DNA of 64,000 nt, taken from NCBI GenBank assembly GCA_034766995.1, contig CM068315.1, positions 51,866,162 through 51,930,161 of the forward strand, read 5' to 3'. Below are positions 11,976-22,459 of this stretch, one piece after another. The DNA comes from Acanthacorydalis orientalis. Its lineage: Eukaryota > Arthropoda > Insecta > Megaloptera > Corydalidae. Numbering within the stretch: the stretch's first letter is position 1; the number at the start of each line of letters is the position of its first letter. A program made the translations under genes and the position numbers. The notes beneath the pieces are model-generated. The model was not told the DNA's origin. It did not search any database and saw nothing but the letters and a program-made list of their open reading frames with translations.

Positions 11976-12274
11976 CCCTTTCACGCCTAGCGCCGGCTAT
12001 ATCCGGCATCGACAAAATGATTCATAGTGGCTAACGCCGGCTTTATCCGGTATTAGTGAATTCAACACTAGTGTAACTTACTTGAGTGCAACGCACTAAA
12101 CACATTATTTAATTTTAAGTATGCCATGGACCCTTTTTATCAAACATAATTAGTATACGAGCGTAGGGGAGCTCCGAAAATGAAAGACAATTTTTTGATG
12201 TACAGTGAGCATAAATGGCACGACGACCATTCATCGGTAGCATACTGAGGGATAGTTCCACCGTCATGAAAGAG
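11976..12274. mobile_element. PiggyBac-type MITE, complete
   Basis: A TTAA stands at each end (11972-11975 and 12275-12278). Inside these the termini are CCCTTTCACG and, reversed, CTCTTTCATG, an imperfect inverted repeat starting with the CCYTTT motif typical of piggyBac elements. The 299-bp body has no coding capacity. Its left part carries a direct repeat of a CGCCGGCT..ATCCGG unit (11991-12010 and 12035-12053), itself partly palindromic. It must have been moved by a transposase encoded elsewhere. Confidence 0.78.
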
Positions 12275-12898
12275 TTAAAAAATACACGTTAAACTATTCG
12301 ACTGTGAATTTTTACTGTGAGAAAAAACGAAAATTACAATAAATACTCGTATGTGATGTTTTTCCGTTAATTATAAATATTTTCTTGCTATTTTTCTAAA
12401 TAGATTGACATTTAGGAAAAATGAGTAATACTGAATATTATTTATAAAAATATTATTTTAGATACCTTTTCAAAAAAAAAAAATAAACGTACTTCATGTT
12501 ATTGTGAAAAACATTATGTGTCTGTTTTTCAAGAGTTATTAAAATATTTAATTTAATAAAAAGTCATGAGCATAAAATAATGTATATAAAATCTTAAAAT
12601 AAGAAAACTAATATTTTAAATTTTTATTTAATGTAATCAGTCTTTTGTAAACTTAGATAAAATTTTTCTGTTAAAAAAATGTTGGCTAGCAAATAATATT
12701 CACTTGAGTAATAGACGAATACATACTGTTAAAAATCTCAATGTCCAATAGATGGACTGTAATAGATCTTTATGACTAGAGTTCTGGTATGATGGTTATG
12801 TGAATTCATAAAAATTTATATTCGTCGAGATATATTTTCACTAACGAAAAATCATAACCTAAGCGAAATTCTATCCTTTATCTCGGTTATGTGTGACA

Positions 12899-12940
12899 TT
12901 ATTGTAACATTCATTGGATTATAGTCGTTTCTTGATCAAA

Positions 12941-13000
<60 letters not shown>

Positions 13001-13007
13001 ACAATAA
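12899..13007. repeat. 12-bp inverted repeat bracketing a (TA)n array
   Basis: TTATTGTAACAT (12899-12910) and ATGTTACAATAA (12996-13007) are perfect complements enclosing an 85-base interval dominated by the array at 12945-12997. Confidence 0.75.
12945..12997. repeat. (TA)n array, 53 bp
   Basis: Uninterrupted; inside the 12-bp inverted repeat. Confidence 0.95.
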
Positions 13008-13630
13008 AAATAATTCTGAAAGAAGGTAACCTGAAAATGTCGACAGATATGATATTTAGAGGGTTGAAATAAAATCCACTACACAAGAATGATCACAGCT
13101 TCTCGAATTGTGTATTTTCAAAAAAAAAAAAAACGAAAAAAAACCCTCACCCGATACAGTACATCGAATCGTAACGTCTAAAATGGTAGTAGTAAGCACA
13201 AGAAAAGATTTGTGAGTCCCTGTTGACTCATTTTCGTTTCTCTCTTAGGCTTTCTTTGATAATAAATTTGGTCACAAATTTCCTTCTGCGAGGCATTTTC
13301 GTTGGTTTTGTACCGGTCATAATTCATGATTTGAAATAAATTACTGTTTGGTGTATGGTATATCTTCACGATTATTAAATGTGAAAAGTGAAACTAGATT
13401 CGTTCACGAGAAAAGCTATAGATATAACAACTATTGTGTATATTTTAATGTAATATGTTGAGAGGGTTTTTTTTTTAATAATATTTATCGTTTTTGCAAA
13501 TGTACATTTCAATGCTTTATTTATTTATTTTTTTTTATATTTGAAGATAGGAAATTTTGATTCAATTGCTTTATTTGTTTATTTTTTGTTCATTTGATTT
13601 AAATGTTTCTAAATCCCATATAAAAAATAC

Positions 13631-13636
<6 letters not shown>

Positions 13637-13670
<34 letters not shown>
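13637..13670. repeat. (TA)n array, 34 bp
   Basis: Uninterrupted. Confidence 0.9.
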
Positions 13671-13676
<6 letters not shown>

Positions 13677-14245
13677 AGTAAGTAAAACTAATATTATAAC
13701 ATAGATACGTATATAGCAGTTTTTATATTTCTTTATGGTAACTTTATACCATTGTCATTTAAATTCTATCTCATTCAGTTTTATTTAGATCTTAAATATT
13801 AAAGTATTGGTGAAGAAGTCGAGTGAACTTGTTAAATTGCATGCTGTTATTGTATGTAAAAAAATAAAATCGTATGAATAATATGTGAATCAAAGTGATT
13901 ATTTCAAATAATAACAATAAAATGAAATTTTTATCATATATCACAAAAAAAAACCTTTTGACTTTCTAACAACCAGTTGGCAGTTTGTTTCACAAGTTAA
14001 AGTTTTAGATGTCAAACTTTTTGAAAAAAGTCATTTTTATACTACAGGATACTTGTTATTTGGAATATTGCATAAATCGTGTTCATATGTTGTTGGTACG
14101 CAAGGAGGAACAATCTATTTCGGTAAATAACGTATAACAGTGGTTATTTTAACAACGGATATATGTTGAAAAGAAATTCAAGCAAATAAACTTCTTCATA
14201 TTTCTTGTCTCGACGAACTGCTCATATTGCAAGAAAATTTATCTT

Positions 14246-14362
14246 AACAGAAAGTTGGCGAAATGTCGACCAGATCATTTGAACTTCTCTCGAGTATAAT
14301 AATGAAACTTGGTGATCCGGTCTGGCCGGTTGACACGAGGCGGTGCGTCGGTCGCTTCAGCG
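14246..14362 (-). other. Possible downstream exon of the LDLa gene
   Basis: This is a CpG-richer patch. On the minus strand it begins after gttgtgattgttgacag, an acceptable acceptor. If joined to the LDLa exon in phase 1, the frame stays open for about 39 codons and ends at a TAA at 14246. A second frame is also open for about 28 codons, so openness alone is weak evidence. No family is recognisable in either reading. It could equally be an unrelated GC-richer intronic patch or a regulatory sequence. Confidence 0.2.
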
Positions 14363-14419
14363 CTGTCAACAATCACAACACTAACTTTTTTGACACCACT
14401 TATTTGAAAGTTAGAAGAA

Positions 14420-16532
14420 AGTTGATCTTTTATTTTTGATTCTGTCGAAATGAGAAATATTCAAGTACTCATTGAAAAAAATATCATATGATGATGTAAA
14501 AAGTTTTGAAAACAGAATGTCTTTTCCTTTTGTTTTTTTTTTCGTTTTTTAACATTATTTACATTCTGTCGAGACTGAATTTCTATTCTCATTTATATAA
14601 ACATTCCTTCAACGGGATTAAAAAATCTGTACTGATTTTATTTTTATTAATATTTAGTTATGTTTCAAAAGTGAACAAATACGTTTTTTGAAGACTAATA
14701 AAAATCTTAACATTACATTAATGTTCATTCCAATATAGTAGATACATTTGATAAAATTATAATTTTATAAAATACCTTTTAATCAGAAACAATGATATAT
14801 CATATAGTATTTTTATTAATAGTAAATTATAAAAATTAATAAAAGGTTTTAACGACATTTTCTATAGCTTAAAAAATAAAATAATTTTGAAATAACATAA
14901 ATGCAAGTATAATTGAGAATGTTAAAATTATATTTATCTTTTTCTTGTAATTTATTATACAGAAATAAATTAACTCTCTATTATATGATTTTTAAATGTT
15001 TTTATTAATAATTGTGAGTGCAAAAAGGGTGTGTGGAAACACGAAAAAAAATATTTTCATAATCCATTTATTTACTGAGTTTTTTTAATGGGTAAATAAA
15101 GGTTTATGTCTACTAAATAAAAAATATGTCATAAAAACAGTTCTATATGTATATAATATTTTTTTTCAAGACAATCATACTTTATACTGTAGTAGAAGAT
15201 TAAACAAGTGTCATTTTTAATTATAAACATTTTTAAGTATTTTATTTAGTTTATATTGGATTTCTTACACAAATAAATACCCAACAAGTATGGAATAAAT
15301 TAATTAATACTGTTGTGTTTAAAATATTTTTATGTAAATTATTTCCCCCATTTCTCTCTCTCTCTCTCTATATGTGTATATATATATATATATACCATTC
15401 CAAAAAAAAAATTGAAATTTCAAAATAATAACAGTAAATAAACAATAACAATATCGAAAACCGAATATATTATTCGTAATTTTCAAGAGTAGAAAATTAT
15501 TATAAAATAAAAAATAATAGATACTTGAAACAAACGTAAGTTTTATACGACTGTTGCGAGATACTCGTAAAACATTATAAAAGAGTGAAATTACAATTTA
15601 TGTGTCTGAATTCTCATTTCTTTCGTAAGAACGAATGATAGAAACAAAAGGGTGTCGTTCGGGTTCATATACAAAAAGATGTGAATAATTCATAGAAAAA
15701 ATTGTTTTTGAAATAGGGAGTCACGCATATTCGATTCGATTCTGTTATTGAAAATACATGGATCGTTTGTTCGGTATTGCATATCCTTTATTTTATTTAG
15801 TGTTGACATTTGATATTGTTTTTGATTTGTACATATTTATAAATATTAAATATCGAACAGATATTTTAAACAATTTCTATACAAATACTAAAAATAATTT
15901 GCAAAATGTGAATTATCTCATAAAAAATTACAATTGTATCTAGTATTGTGTATAGGCTTACTTCTATATATAAATATTAATATAATTAAAAATGAATTTT
16001 TCATAAAAGAAATAATTTGCAATTGAAATTAACTATTTGCATTATTAATGAAATATTATGAAATAAATACATGAAACACATGAATGCATATTTCACTTAT
16101 GCATTTAATTATTATTATTCGATACAAATGTACTCCGAGTTTAAAATTAAACGCAATAACGAATCAATCTGTGATATAACATAAATGGAATAATTAACAT
16201 ATTAAAACTTCATTCAAATGAAATGAAATGATTTATTGGAAAAATTTGTGAACTGCGTCATAAAAATGGAATCACAAATATGCAAAATGAACTGTTTCAG
16301 ATTATAAAACGGCTGGAAAAATGTTTATACCTACAATATGGATGCTTTGACAGAATTTATTTATATATAATGTGAAAAATATGAAAAATGAAAAATATAA
16401 AAATTGATGTATGAAATTATAGGTTTGTTAATTTGTTTTCGATTTGATTATTGCCATTTTTACAAATATGTTATACATTTCCACAAAGAAATGTTTTTTT
16501 TTATCACAAAAACAATGAAAAACTTTCTAGTC

Positions 16533-16564
<32 letters not shown>

Positions 16565-16930
16565 TCATAATTGATCATTTATGCGCACTTCATCCTCAAA
16601 GCAACCAAATACAGAAAAAATCAGATATATGTTATAATTTTTTATACTAATTGATGAAAATCAACTCACAAATATCAGAAAATTCATGGGACACTTAAAA
16701 ATACCATATCATTATTTTTATTTACATATACTTGTTGAGATTTCAAACTGTGTACGTTTCTTGTGAAATGTTTTCTTTGTTTAATAATATTTTTGATTAG
16801 GTTATAAAATAAATTCGATTAATATCAAAGACTTTTAAAAGTTAAAAAAAGATGTAATATTTTACTTGATATCATTTTTAATATGATAAAAAACGACTTG
16901 CTTTCATAAAAACTATATGTTTCATAAATG

Positions 16931-16974
<44 letters not shown>

Positions 16975-17410
16975 GAAATCAATTAATATTATATATAAAA
17001 CTGATTTAGTAAATCATTAAATAATAGGATATTGATGGACTTAAAAAAATGTATTTTAGTAAAAGAACAATTAAAGTTAATTTTATATTTTATGATTTCA
17101 TTCGTTCTACTGTAACTCGTTCACAATTCGTTCTACTATTCAACTTTCATATAAAACCACGATTAATTTTTGTTATTAAATATGAATTTTTATATTCACC
17201 GGTCGTTTATGCATGTGTTTGATAAGAATTGACTATAAACAAATATAAAATTATTAATAATACAATGGAACTAGTTTAGAAATTTTATTATTAACTTTCT
17301 GAAACAATATTTGCTTTCTAAATAAATTTATTCAGATCGATGTAGTGTATCGAAATTAGGTAAATATATTTTACTTTCAGTACTAAAATAAGAGAATCTG
17401 ATTACTGTTT
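14420..17410. other. AT-rich, probably intron downstream of the LDLa exon
   Basis: Minor (CT)n/(TA)n at 15353-15395 and (TA)n at 16533-16559. The 61-codon frames at 14506 and 15758 are hydrophobic AT-driven chance frames. Confidence 0.5.
16934..16971. repeat. (TA)n array, 38 bp
   Basis: Uninterrupted; about 450 bases from the LDLa exon donor, within the downstream intron. Confidence 0.95.
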
Positions 17411-17416
17411 ACTTAC
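17411..17416 (-). promoter_or_regulatory. 5' splice site of the LDLa exon
   Basis: Minus-strand GTAAGT directly follows the last exon base (17417). It matches the animal donor consensus at all six intronic positions and fixes the exon end in phase 1. Confidence 0.85.
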
Positions 17417-17545
17417 GACAACTTTGAAATTCGTCTTCGCCTTTCTCGCAGTCTTTTTGATAGTTGCACACCCATAACGAAGGTATACATTTGCCTTCTG
17501 GACATCGGAACATGCCAGGCGGACATACGATGTTTCCTCCATTGC
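17417..17545 (-). CDS. Internal exon encoding one LDL-receptor class A module
   Basis: Read on the minus strand, the segment starts after a pyrimidine-rich acceptor (ttttttcctttgtag) and ends at a consensus donor (gtaagt), giving 129 bases. One base is borrowed from the exon before, 42 codons are complete, and one base is left over, so both flanking introns are phase 1, the usual arrangement for shuffled LDLa modules. The peptide has six cysteines spaced C-x6-C-x4-C-x6-C-x5-C-x9-C, with [15 protein letters not shown] in the first half and DCEKGEDE before the last cysteine, which is the LDLa fold (calcium-binding, ligand-binding, extracellular). Two usual acidic calcium ligands are altered: Asn after the fourth cysteine and Lys two residues after the fifth. 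The acidic GEDE end is kept. The rest of the gene is not visible, so I cannot say whether it is a lipoprotein receptor, a perlecan-like protein, a CUB/LDLa receptor or another mosaic protein. A (TA)n array lies 47 bases from the acceptor, inside the upstream intron. Confidence 0.92.
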
Positions 17546-17560
17546 CTACAAAGGAAAAAA
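17546..17560 (-). promoter_or_regulatory. 3' splice site of the LDLa exon
   Basis: Minus-strand polypyrimidine run followed by TTTGTAG ends at 17546, just before the first exon base. It fixes the exon start in phase 1. Confidence 0.85.
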
Positions 17561-17590
17561 GTATTAAATACATTTACTTTAACATAAATT

Positions 17591-17592
<2 letters not shown>

Positions 17593-17634
<42 letters not shown>
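17593..17634. repeat. (TA)n array, 42 bp
   Basis: Intronic, 47 bases upstream of the LDLa exon acceptor on the minus strand, so close to the branch-point region. Confidence 0.95.
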
Positions 17635-17638
<4 letters not shown>

Positions 17639-17700
17639 AGTATTTAGGTACAAAAAACTAAAAAATTGCAAAAAATAATCAACTGTCCTGTTTATATAGC

Positions 17701-17759
<59 letters not shown>
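17701..17759. repeat. Compound (CA)n(TA)n array
   Basis: 15 bases of CA then 44 bases of TA. Confidence 0.95.
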
Positions 17760-17760
<1 letters not shown>

Positions 17761-17838
17761 GATTATGTTGCTATATATCTGATAATAATTATATAAGCAT
17801 AATGAGTTTTAAAAAATATGTTTATTGTTTCATTCGGT

Positions 17839-17927
17839 TGCATGTACAGGCTAATAATTGAGAAGTGGGCGAATACAGTGAGCCCATGGGTTGGTGAACG
17901 AAGCGATCAGGGGGCCGAAGCCCCTTA

Positions 17928-17928
<1 letters not shown>
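17839..17928 (+). mobile_element. Helitron-like 3' end
   Basis: The segment ends with a perfect hairpin (GGGGC-CGAA-GCCCC, 17911-17924) followed at once by TTAG and a T, which is the structure of Helitron 3' termini (hairpin then CTRR, host T). The 60 bases before it have balanced composition (GTGAACGAAGCGATCAG), typical of such tails. The CTAG consensus is CTTAG here. No 5' TC end could be placed, so only the end is annotated. Confidence 0.5.

Positions 17929-17930
<2 letters not shown>

Positions 17931-17973
<43 letters not shown>
17931..17973. repeat. (TA)n array, 43 bp
   Basis: Begins two bases after the Helitron-like end. Confidence 0.95.
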
Positions 17974-17981
<8 letters not shown>

Positions 17982-18233
17982 ATAGTTTACTTTCTATGTA
18001 ATTTTCTCATTAATAAATTAAGAATTTTTGGATTAAAAATTATTTGTTAAATGCTTTTCATAAATTAGTAAAACAGAAATAAATACGGATTATTATTTTG
18101 AATAATAAACTATATTTTATTTCTATTTATTACATGAATAGAAATAATCATTTATTTTCTTATTACATTCTAATATTGAATGAAAATACGATAGAAGGTT
18201 TTGTAGATATAACATCATAGTTAATATAAAGCA

Positions 18234-18725
18234 GTGCTTCTTAACCCCAGAGATATAAATACACCCTTTATATAATAAATATTGTGAACTGTCCCCTTTA
18301 TTCACGTTGAAATATAAATTTGTGATCCGTTACATTCATTCTATTATTTAAATGTATATTTATATTTTGAAAAAGTCTATAGTTTATTCAATATTCATAG
18401 TGAAGATAAATTTAAATAAATACTTTATATTTGTGTAAAAATTATTAAAAATTACTATAATTATTATTATAAAATTATTTTAATATATTTTTCAATAGCT
18501 ATTTCTTTTAAAAATAAGTAAAGTAAGTTTTTGGACTCCATACGATTCGGTTAGTTAAATTATATTTGGATGTAATTTGTTAAAAATTAAAATTACATTT
18601 CATGTGACAATATTGTACGTTTGACGACAACAGTGATCATAAAATGGTAAAATCTTTTGCTTTAAGAATATAATAGACGCTATACCCTTCAAAAGTGTAA
18701 AAGCAACCCTCAAGGGTCGATAATG
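18234..18725. mobile_element. hAT-type element remnant
   Basis: CAGTGCTTCTTAACCCC at 18234 matches the common hAT terminus (CAGTGGTTCTTAACC). It is followed by GTGAACTGTCCCCTTTATTC, which resembles the subterminal part of such MITEs. Near 18710 CAACCCTCAAGGGTCG resembles the opposite subterminal region (GGGTCGC...GGTTG), but the final inverted repeat is not seen. No transposase frame is present. The right boundary is therefore approximate. Confidence 0.45.
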
Positions 18726-18986
18726 CCTTCTTTATGTGAGTTATTAATGTAAGTTGTTAACATTATTATCAAACATTAAGTTTTTTTTCAAACAGTTTCT
18801 TAAATTAGACTGATAATAATGAAAAGATGCGATAAAAACAGTTATTTGAAGGTGAAGTATTTTAAATTGGTCAAATTGTATAATGAAGAGCTTTCATTAA
18901 ATAAAACTGCTTTTTATAAATAGAATACGAACATTAATGATTGTGTATACTTTTATATTTATACATACATTAAAATATCTTTACAT

Positions 18987-18989
<3 letters not shown>

Positions 18990-19040
<51 letters not shown>
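18990..19040. repeat. (TA)n array, 51 bp
   Basis: Uninterrupted. Confidence 0.95.
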
Positions 19041-19043
<3 letters not shown>

Positions 19044-19244
19044 TCTGTGTGTGAGATAATATGCGTGTTTATTTATTACCTTAGGTGTATTGTATTATCT
19101 TTATAGAAAATTCTGTTGAAATTTATAAGTATTTACGTTTTATTATACAGTACATAAATTGCAGAAATGTCACACATTACAAAACAATTTTATTATAAAT
19201 ATGAACTAACACGCAATTCAACCATAAAGCAGAGGTAAGGACAG

Positions 19245-19287
19245 CACGTGTACCTTTGCAACACGTGTGTTATGCTATTATCACGTG
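19245..19287. promoter_or_regulatory. Three CACGTG E-boxes in 43 bases
   Basis: CACGTG at 19245-19250, 19262-19267 and 19282-19287. The sequence is self-complementary, so the sites have no strand. It is the core bound by CLOCK:CYCLE, MYC:MAX, MITF and USF bHLH dimers. It sits in a patch of balanced composition (19195-19470) with open frames on both strands that match nothing known. Tight clustering in DNA this AT-rich argues against chance; the target gene is unknown, and the LDLa exon lies 1.7 kb away on the downstream side of the minus-strand gene. Confidence 0.45.
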
Positions 19288-19571
19288 CTAACAAGTTATG
19301 TCTTGTGCTGTACAGTATGGATTGTATGCAAATAAACGGGAAACCGGGCCGTTCATGTATATTGTATTTTCCTGGTACGCTCGAATTATTAAAAATATTT
19401 TTACATAAAATGCGTGGGTGTGCGTTAGTGTACCCGAAGATGTACACATGGAGATTTCTTTAGATCGAAAGATGATATTCGAGAAGTAGCGAAGTGTTTT
19501 GCTCTAAACATAAAATATAACAAAACACATTCATTAAATATAAGATGATATGAAATTGATTGACTGATTGA

Positions 19572-20043
19572 ATTACTGAAGTTGAAATTAATTCGGTGCT
19601 TTTTTATAATAAATAAATGATTGTAAAAAAAGGGAATACATTTCAATCATCAAAATATCCCCCATTATTTTGTATGACTGCTCCATATGTCTGCATTCTT
19701 GGTTGAAAAAAATATGTCGGTTTTGAGCCAATGAAATCGTAGTTTACTGTTTTACCATTTTTTCATGTTTTGTGCATCATAACACCCTCCCCCAAAGCTG
19801 AACAAATCATTCCCGTGGCTTCGGAAATATTTTTTTCAATTGGAATGATATGCAATGCCTAATTCGGATACCATCGTATTCACTACTGTTTTGTGAGGTT
19901 ATGGCAACTGCTTGGCCAAAATGTATAGTGTTTTTAAATATTATGGCACGTCAAAATTCTAAAACGATGTGAAAATAATTTAATTTAAAGCAGAGTTATG
20001 TTTGATTCAATTTAAAAGCACCGAATTAATTTTACCCCTTGTA
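19572..20043 (-). mobile_element. Mariner-derived element, copy 2
   Basis: The inner terminal repeats match exactly: AATTAATTCGGTGCTTTT at 19586-19603 and its complement at 20014-20031. The outermost bases have drifted from the copy 1 terminus. On the minus strand the body reads, with stops, EGVMMHKT.KNGKTV then DFIGSKPTYFF and QNNGGYFDD. This is the same N-terminus-to-C-terminus fusion as copy 1. Exact ends are less certain than for the other two copies. Confidence 0.75.
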
Positions 20044-20044
20044 T

Positions 20045-21430
20045 ATAATTTACTTCTTAGAAGTCATTTTTATTTGACTGGCTGCTTTTCTTCTGTCGAA
20101 GTATTAATAGAACTCCTGGTTTAAAAAATCATTCTTTGTTAATAGTACTGATGTAAAGAAAATTTATTGAAAAGAATAAAAAAAGCAATACCGTTATAAA
20201 AGATCTTGTATAAGAATATTAAAAAATAAGAGTATATATTTTTAAAATATGAACGTTAGTGTGTACTTACGTTTTATTGTATGTTGAAAGGAAAAAAAAA
20301 CTTGGTGTATTATTCTTTAGTGACAATGTCTAAAAATAATGTATTCATCGAAGTAGCGATCGAATAAGGAAACATATATCGAAAAAAAAATTATATGAAA
20401 TAAAAGAAACAGAAGATTTATACTGTCTTACGGAAGCGATAAAGTATAAATTTTACGTATTTTTCAAACAGAGAACGATTAAGAGCCGCATAAAGTCCGA
20501 GAATGAAAATATATTTTCTTTTTGTCGACAAAGCTACACCGTAGCTATTCTTCATAGTTGTCAAGAAAACAGCTGAAAAGAAATTGTGCAATGTTGCGGA
20601 AAGATTTGCTCGTAACTTTCGATACATTATTTATTGAATCACATTTTGATAGAGCCATTCCGATTGTTGCATGCCATTTTTTCCACCATAAAAAATAAAA
20701 CTTAAAGCGTAATATTTTATATATTCATTTCGAGATTTATTGAAATCCCAATTCGATCATTACTTCTAACAGTGCATTCAAATGAATACATCATCTGACT
20801 TTTTTCAAACATCAATCACGTAAAACAAATGTTTGAATAATGTAGTGATCAACAATGTATTTACGATTTTATGAACTACATCAATCACCTATTAGGTATT
20901 CGAATTCAATACAATTCAATTCAGAAAATAGGCCACTACGAAATCGGATTTATTTAAATATCTATTTTCAATATAATTTATATTTTCTACTGGAGTATTA
21001 TTTTATTCCCTAAAATCATCATAGGCAGAACTTGAATAGTTTTAAATATACCACTAATTCCATCATTAGTACTGAAGAAAGTCCAATGAATAATTGTATA
21101 GAGAATACATTATTATATCACATAATTATCTGCCTATCATTTTAATTACTGGTTCAGAAATGCCTATTTAAATTTCCATTTTAATATGAATATTCAAAGT
21201 ATTACAAAAGTTTTATCGCGAAAGCAAAATAAGAAGTGTTTTTCTTTATACATGAAAAAAGTTTTTTTAAATAATTCCTTTTTTATCGCGTACTGTTCAA
21301 GTACAAAAAAATTAAATTCAGAAATAAATGAACCAGTTATTAATTTATAATAATGAAGCATGATACTTGAAATTTAAGAAATATTCGGACAGAAATAATG
21401 AAGTTTGTAAACATTTTTTATTAAAGAATT

Positions 21431-21482
<52 letters not shown>

Positions 21483-21930
21483 CAATTATAACTTTTTAAT
21501 TTATTCATCCTCCTTCAATTCTGAGTAATTATCAATAATGACTGTAATTATGTTTTACGACCTTTTTAAATATAATAAAGTTAACAAATTACTGAAAGTT
21601 GTACAAATTAAATAACAAATTATAACGTCCATGTGTATTAAATTCAATGATATAGTTTACAAAATAAAATGTAATTAATAATAATAAAATTTAAAATTTA
21701 TTTAAAAGTTGAGTTATAATCTCTGTTAATGTTGTTGTTCTGTAAATAATCAGAAGGAAATAGAATATGGCCAATCAGAGTTGTACAGAATTAAACGATT
21801 TTCAGTCTATAATTGATTTCGTTTTCTTTGAATGGACTACGACTGAACCGCAAACAGTAAAAAAAAATATATTTCTCTAGCGCACAGTGCCATTGTTATT
21901 CTATCAATAGGTGTATTGCAAATGAATATG
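20045..21930. other. AT-rich, probably intron
   Basis: A 69-codon minus-strand frame at 20418-20627 has mixed residues but no recognised motif. The rest is featureless. Confidence 0.45.
21435..21481. repeat. (TA)n array, 47 bp
   Basis: Uninterrupted. Confidence 0.95.
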
Positions 21931-22104
21931 GTTAATCAATTTAACGACCTGGGGCAAGGCAGCTCGCAGATCGCGTTTAGAAATGCCGTTTTAGAGAGAA
22001 TGATAAAATCTCTACCATTAGAGAGCGACCATAACAAGCACATAAATGATGAACAAGTGGGTAGGTAATGCGGGTGGGGTGTTTTATTTTTAGGAGCACG
22101 GATT

Positions 22105-22452
22105 TCAGGGTACGTACGTACGTACACACAAACCACTACGGATTGATGTAGTACCGGTTGCAGTGACCACGCCGGGGTCGTTCGGTTGAAATATCACGGC
22201 ACGTGTTCCTAATAAATAACTCAAACGCGTGCTTCGGTATACCGGGATAAAAGTAACGTGGTCTGATTTTAATGCTTTGGGTTTAAAGCTTACTGCTTGG
22301 ACGTCAGTACGTATTATTTCATGATTCGGATTTATAATTGACAAAATAATAACGTAATCTGAGTTACATTCGTGTGCTCTTATTGGGAGCTTTACCGTGT
22401 TTGAAAATGCTGTCGAAGTGCAATATCCCCCGTTTATATTCATATAAATCAT
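22105..22452 (-). other. 115-codon open frame of unknown nature
   Basis: This is the longest open frame in the window not made of microsatellite sequence. It reads minus from an ATG at 22452 to a stop near 22105, in a patch (21930-22450) of balanced composition with a CACGTG at 22200. The predicted peptide has mixed residues with few low-complexity runs, but no signal peptide, membrane segment or known motif that I recognise. The 3' end crosses a short ACGT repeat (22109-22124). No convincing splice sites or transposon ends were found. It may be a fragment of an unrecognised mobile element, an exon, or a chance frame in a GC-richer patch. Confidence 0.25.
22109..22124. repeat. (ACGT) palindromic short tandem repeat
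   Basis: GGTACGTACGTACGTACAC is a self-complementary tetranucleotide repeat of about four units, lying at the 3' end of the 115-codon frame. Confidence 0.7.
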
Positions 22453-22459
22453 GTAATAC

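Larger units (their letters stand above)
12280..14240. other. AT-rich spacer
   Basis: A slightly richer patch at 13080-13380 carries a 63-codon minus-strand frame with no family resemblance. Confidence 0.45.

Noticed and set aside
19193..19463. Frames of 71-84 codons on both strands
   Set aside because: Open on both strands at once in a non-repetitive patch, with no motif or splice pair; the E-box cluster is the better explanation for the composition.
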